Shown: positions 59,281 to 64,000 of the stretch, piece by piece | How the letters are laid out: every line of letters begins with the position of its first letter | Position numbering within the stretch: position 1 is the first letter of the stretch | Assembly (NCBI GenBank): GCA_023375785.1 | Contig: SZWC01000082.1 | Location: 495,078-559,077 of the forward strand | Direction: 5' to 3' | From: Penium margaritaceum | Taxonomy: Eukaryota > Streptophyta > Zygnematophyceae > Desmidiales > Peniaceae | Length of the DNA: 64,000 nt | Notes under the pieces: generated by a model | Seen by the model: the letters and a program-made list of their open reading frames with translations, nothing else | What the model was told of the DNA's origin: nothing | Databases searched by the model: none | Translations under genes and position numbers: made by a program

Positions 59281-62200
59281 CGGTTGCGAGTAGTCGCGAG
59301 AGATTGCGAGTCGTCAGGAGTGGTTGGGAGTGGTTGCAAGTGGCTGCAAGTATTTGCAAGTGGTAGCAAGTGGATGCAAGTGGCTTTGAGAGGTTGCGAG
59401 TGGTTGTGATTGGTTGCGAGTTGTTGCAAGTGGTTGTGAGTGGTTGGGAGTAGTTGCTAGTTATTGCGGGTGGTTGCGAGTGGTTGCAAGTGGCTGCAAG
59501 TGGTTGCGAATGGTTGCAAGTGATTGTGAGTGGTTGCGAGTGGTTGCGAGTGGTTGCTATTGGTTGCGAGTGGTTGCGAGTGGTTGCGAGTTGTTGCAAG
59601 TGGTTGCGAGTGGTTGCGAGTGGTTGTGAGTGGTTGTGAGTGCTTGCAAGTGGTTGTAAGTAGTTGTGAGTGGTTGCGAGTGGTTGCAAATGGTTGCAAG
59701 TGGTTGCAAGCGGTTGCGAGTGGTTGCGAGTGGTTGCGAGTGGTTGCGAGTGGTTGCAAGTGGTCACGAGTAGTCACAAGTGCTTGTGAGTGGTTGCGAG
59801 TGGTTGTGAGTGGTTGCAAGTGGTTGCCAGTGGTTGGGAGTGGTTACAAGTGGATGAGAGAGATTAAGAGTGGTTTTGTGTGGTTGCGAGTGCTTGTGAG
59901 TGGGTGCGAGTGGTTGCGTATGGTTGCGAGTTGTTGCGAGTGGTGGCAAGCGGTTGCGAGTGGTTGCGAGTGGTTGTGAGTGGTTACAAGTGGTTGCGAG
60001 TGGTTGTGAGTGGTTGCAAGTGGTTGCGAGTGGTTCCAAGTGGTTACGAGTGCTTGCGAGTGGATGCAAGTACTTGCGAGTGGTTGTAAGTGGTTGCGAT
60101 TGGTTGCGAGTTGTGCAAGTGATTGCAGGTGGTTGCGAGTGGTTGCAAGTGGCTGCGAATGGTTCCGAGTGGTTGCAAGTGCAAGTGGTTGCCAGTGATT
60201 CAAGTGGTTGTGAGTGGTTGTGAGTGGTTGCGAGCGGTTGCGAATGGTTGCCAGTGGTTGCAAGTGGTTACGAGTGGTTGCGAGTAGTTCTGAGTGGTTG
60301 TGAGTGGTTGCGAGTTGTTGCAAGTGGTTAGCAGTGCTTGCGAGTGGTTACCAGTGGTTGGGAGTGGTGACGAGTGGTTGCGAGTGGTTGCAAGTGGTTG
60401 TGACTGGTTGCCAGTGGTTGTGAGTGGTTGTGAGTGGTTGCAAGTGGTTGCGAGTTGTTGCGAGTTATTACGAGAGGTTGCGCATGGTTGCGAGTGGTTG
60501 CAAGTGGTTGCGAGTTGTTGCGAGTGGTTCTGAATGGTTGCAAGTGGTTGCGAGTAGTTGCAAGTGGTTGCAAGTGATTGCCAGTGGTTGCGAGTGGTTG
60601 CGAGTGGTTGCGAGTGGTTGCCAGTGGTTGCGAGTGGTTGTGAGTGGTTGTGAGTGGTTGCGAGTGGTTGCGAGTGGTTGCGAGTGGTTGCAAGTGGTTG
60701 GGAGTTGTTGCGAGTGGTTGCAAGTTTGTGCGAGTGGTTGTGAGTGGTTGCGAGCGGTTGCAACTGGTTGTGAGTGGTTGCGAGTGGTTACAAGTGGTTG
60801 CGAGTGGTTGCAAGTGGTTGCGAGTGGTTGCGAGTGGTTGTGGTTGCTTGTGAGTGGTTGCGAGTGGTTGCGAGTGGTTGCGAGTGGTTGCAAGTGGTTG
60901 GGAGTTGTTGCGAGTGGTTGCAAGTTTGTGCGAGTGGTTGTGAGTGGTTGCGAGTGGTTGCAATTGGTTGTGAGTGGTTGCGAGCGGTTGCAACTGGTTG
61001 TGAGTGGTTGCGAGTGGTTACAAGTTGTTGCCTGTGGTTGTAAGTGGTTGCGAGTGGTTACGAGTAGTTGCGAGTGGTTGCAAGTGCTTGCGAGTGGTTG
61101 CAAGCGGTTGCGATTGGTTACGAGTGGTGCAAGTGATTGCGAGTGGTTACGAGTGGTTGCAAGTGGCTACGAGTGGTTCCGAGTGGTTGCAAGTGCGAGT
61201 GGTTGCCAGTGGTTGCGAGTGGTTGTGAGTGATTGCCACTGGTTGCGACTGGTTGCGAGTGGTTGCGAGTGATTGCGAGTTTTTGTGAGTGGTTGCAAGT
61301 GGTTGCGAGTGGTTGTGAGTGGTTGCGAGTGGTTGCGATTGGTTGTGAGTTGATGCGAGTGGTTGCGAGTGGTTGCTATTGGTCGCGAGTGGTTGTGAGT
61401 GGTTGCGAGTGGTTGCGAGAGATTGCAAGTGGTTGCAAGTGGTTGTGAGTGGTTGCGAGTGGTTGCGAGTGGTTACGAGCAGTTGTGAGTGGTTGCAAGT
61501 TGTTGCAAGTGTTCGCGATTAGTCACGAGTGCTTGCGAGTGGTGGCGAGTGGTTGTGAGTGGTTGCGAGTGGTTGCGAGTGGTTGCAAGTGGTTTGAAGT
61601 GGTTGCAAGTCGTTGTGAGAGGTTGGGATTGGTTCTTTGTGGTTGCAAGTGGTTGCGAGTGGGTGCGAGTGGTTGCGTGTAGTTGTGAATGGTTGCGAGT
61701 GGTGGCAAGTGGTTGCGAGTGGTTGCGAGTGGTTGTGAGTGTTTTCGAGTGGTTACGAGTAGTTACGAGTGGTTCGAGTGGTTGGAACTGCTTGCAAGTG
61801 GTTGTAAGTGGTTGCAATTTGGTTGCGAGTGGTGCAAGTGGTTGCGGGTGGTTCCAAGTGGTTGCAAGTGGTTGCAAGTGGCTGCAAGTGGTTCCAAGTG
61901 GTTGCAAGTGCGAGTGGTGGTTGCCAGTGGTTGTAAGTGGTTGTGAGTGGTTGCGAGTGGTTGCGAGTGGTTGTGAGTGGTTATGAGTGGTTGCAATGGT
62001 TGCGAGTGGTTGCCAGTGGTTGCGGTTGGTTGCGAGTTGTTGCGAGTGGTTACAAGTGGTTGCGAGTGGTTCTGAGTGGTTGCGAGTGGTTGCAATTGGT
62101 TTTCAGTGGTTACGATTGGTTCTGAGTTGTTGTGAGTGGTTGCAGGTGGTTGCGAGTGGTTGCAAGTGGTTGTAAGGGGTTGCGAGTGGTTATGAGTGGT

Positions 62201-64000
62201 TGCGAGTGGGTGCTAGTGATTGCAAGTAGTTGCAAGTGGTTGTGTGTGGTTGCGAGTGGTTGCGAGTGGTTCCAAGTGGTTGGCAGAGGTTGCGAATGGT
62301 TGCGAGTGGTTGGGAGTGGTTGCGAGTGGTTGAGAGTGGTTGCGAGTGGTTGTGAGTGGTTGCGAGTGGTTGTGAGTGGTTGCGAGTGGTTATGAGTGGT
62401 TGCGAGTGGTTATGAGTGGTTGCGAGTGGTTGCGAGTGGTTGCGAGTGGTTGCGAGTGGTTGCGAGTGGTTGCAAGTGGTTGTGAGTGGTTGCGAGTGGT
62501 TATGAGTGGTTACGAGTGGTTGCGATTGGTTTTGATTGGTTGCAAGTGGTTACAAGTGGTTGCCAGTGGTTGCTAGCGGTTGCAAGTGGTTGCGAGTGGT
62601 TGCGAGTGGTTATGAGTGGTTGCGAGTGGTTGCGAGTGGTTGTGAGTGGTTAGCGGATGTTGCGAGTGGTTGCGAGTGGTTGCGAGTGGTTGTGAGTGGT
62701 TGCGAGTGGTTGCGAGTGGTTGCGAGTGGTTGCGAGTGGTTGCGAGTGGTTGCAAGTGGTTGTGAGTGGTTGTGAGTGGTTGCGAGTGGTTGCAAGTGAT
62801 TTCCAGTTATTGCAAGTGGTTGCGAGTGGTTATGAGTGGTTACGAGTGGTTGAGATTGGTTTTGATTGGTTGCAAGTGGTTACAAGTGGTTGCCAGTGGT
62901 TGCTAGCGGTTGCAAGTGGTTGCGAGTGGTCGCGAGTGGACGCAAGTGGTTGCGCGTGGTTGCGAGTCTTCGTGGGTGGTTGCGAGTGGTTGCGAGTCAT
63001 CGGGAGTGGATGCGAATGGTTGCCACTGGCTGCAAGTGGTTGCGAGTGATTGCAAGTGGTTCCAAGTGGCTTCGAGTGGTTGCGAGTGGTTGCGAGTGGT
63101 TGCGCGTTGTTGCGAGTGGTTGTGAGTGGTTGGGAGTGGTTGTGAGTTGTTGCGGGTGGTTGCGAGTGGTTGCAAGTGGTTACAAGTGGTTGCAAGTGGT
63201 TGCAAGTGATTGTGAGTGGTTGCGAGTGGTTGCGAGAGGTTGCCAGTGGTTGCGAGTGGTTGCGAGTGGTTGCGAGTGGTTGCGAGTGGTTGCGAGTGGT
63301 TGTGAGTGGTTGCCAGTGGTTGCGTGAGATTGCAAGTGGTTGCAAGTGGTTGTGAGTGGTTGCGAATGGTTGCCTGTGGTTGCGAGTGGTTGCGAGTGGT
63401 TGCAAGTTGTTGCAAGTGGTCGCGAGTAGTCACGAGTGCTTGCGAGTGGTGGCGAGTGGTTGTGAGTGGTTGGGTGTGGTTGCGAGTGGTTGCGAGTGGT
63501 ATGGAGTGGTTGCAAGAGGTTGTGAGAGGTTTGGATTGGTTTTGTGTGGTTGCGACTGGTTGCGAGTGGGTGCGAGTGGTTGTGTGTGGTTGTGAATGGT
63601 TGCGAGTGGTGGCAAATGGTTGCGAGTGGTTGCCAGTGGTTGTGAGTGGTTGCGAGTGGTTACGAGTGGTTACTACTGGTTTCGAGTGGTTGGAAGTGCT
63701 TGCAAGTGGTTGCAAGTGGTTCCGGTTCGGTTGCAAGTGGTGCAAGTGGTTGCGGGTGGTTCCCAGTGGTTGCAAGTGGTTGCAAGTGGCTGCGAGTGGT
63801 TCCAAGTGGTTGCACGTGCGAGTGGTTGCCAGTGGTTGTGAATGATTGTGAGTGGTTGCGAGTGGTTGCGACTGGTTGCGATTGGTTGCTGGTGGTTGCA
63901 AGTTGTTGCGAGTGGTTGCAAGTGGTTGCGAGTGGTTCTGAGTGGTACTGAGTTGTTGCAATTGGTTTTCATTGGTTGCGAGTGCTTGCGATTGGTTACG
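59281..64000 (+). repeat. GAGTGGTTGC minisatellite, block 3
   Basis: About 472 copies of the 10-bp unit, running off the window edge. Multi-unit blocks repeat: CAAGTTTGTGCGAG at 60721 and 60921 (offset 200), GATTGGTTTTGATTGG at 62524 and 62854 (offset 330), and a long block around 61501-61990 repeated at about 63410-63900 (offset 1,907-1,908). Irregular short units such as GGTGCAAGTG at 60113, 61128, 61831 and 63739 serve as markers of these larger copies. Confidence 0.95.

Noticed and set aside
1-64000. rRNA, tRNA or spliced host genes
   Set aside because: No tRNA-like or rRNA-like sequence was found. The only tRNA match is the primer-binding site complement, and no non-element coding region could be supported.

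Overview
The window shows no recognisable host gene. It is repeat-only eukaryotic DNA: a 190-bp satellite with a six-monomer higher-order repeat (HOR), two short minisatellites (10 bp and 11 bp), and at least four LTR-retrotransposon fossils. Two of these elements carry the primer-binding site TGGTATCAGAGC, the complement of the 3' end of the green-plant initiator tRNA-Met. That points to a plant or streptophyte-type alga. The species cannot be named from the sequence.

Layout. 1-24 is a poly-C run and 25-204 is unassigned sequence with one perfect hairpin. About 205-15153 is the satellite in forward orientation, and 15154-48250 is the same satellite in reverse orientation. The reverse block is interrupted by a 1,004-bp LTR-like insertion (20691-21694) and by a Copia element of about 6.9 kb (28279-35139) that contains an assembly gap (30712-30877). 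From 48251 the DNA switches abruptly to a GAGTGGTTGC minisatellite (48251-49183, 52432-57682, 59281-64000). Inside that lie a reverse-oriented, gag-only LTR element (49184-52431) and a block of an 11-bp CCCTAGTTGCG minisatellite (57683-59280), which holds a solo LTR of the same family as the gag-only element (58255-58644).

The satellite has six monomer classes of 190-192 bp in fixed order, giving an HOR of about 1,142 bp repeated tens of times. Most monomers have a palindromic core (GTCAACGTTGAC or a near variant) and up to five copies of TGACCA/TGGTCA. Hybrid monomers, skipped monomers and fresh tandem duplications (191 bp and 571 bp) show turnover by unequal exchange and conversion. The HOR, dyad motif, orientation switch and young insertions resemble centromeric or pericentromeric DNA, but centromere function is inference.

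Relative ages from LTR pairs counted by eye: the Copia element is the younger (about 3% LTR divergence). The gag-only element is clearly older (about 14% over the shared 0.2 kb) and has lost most of one LTR next to the minisatellite. The many small and medium open frames in the window are by-products of the repeats and are not annotated as genes.
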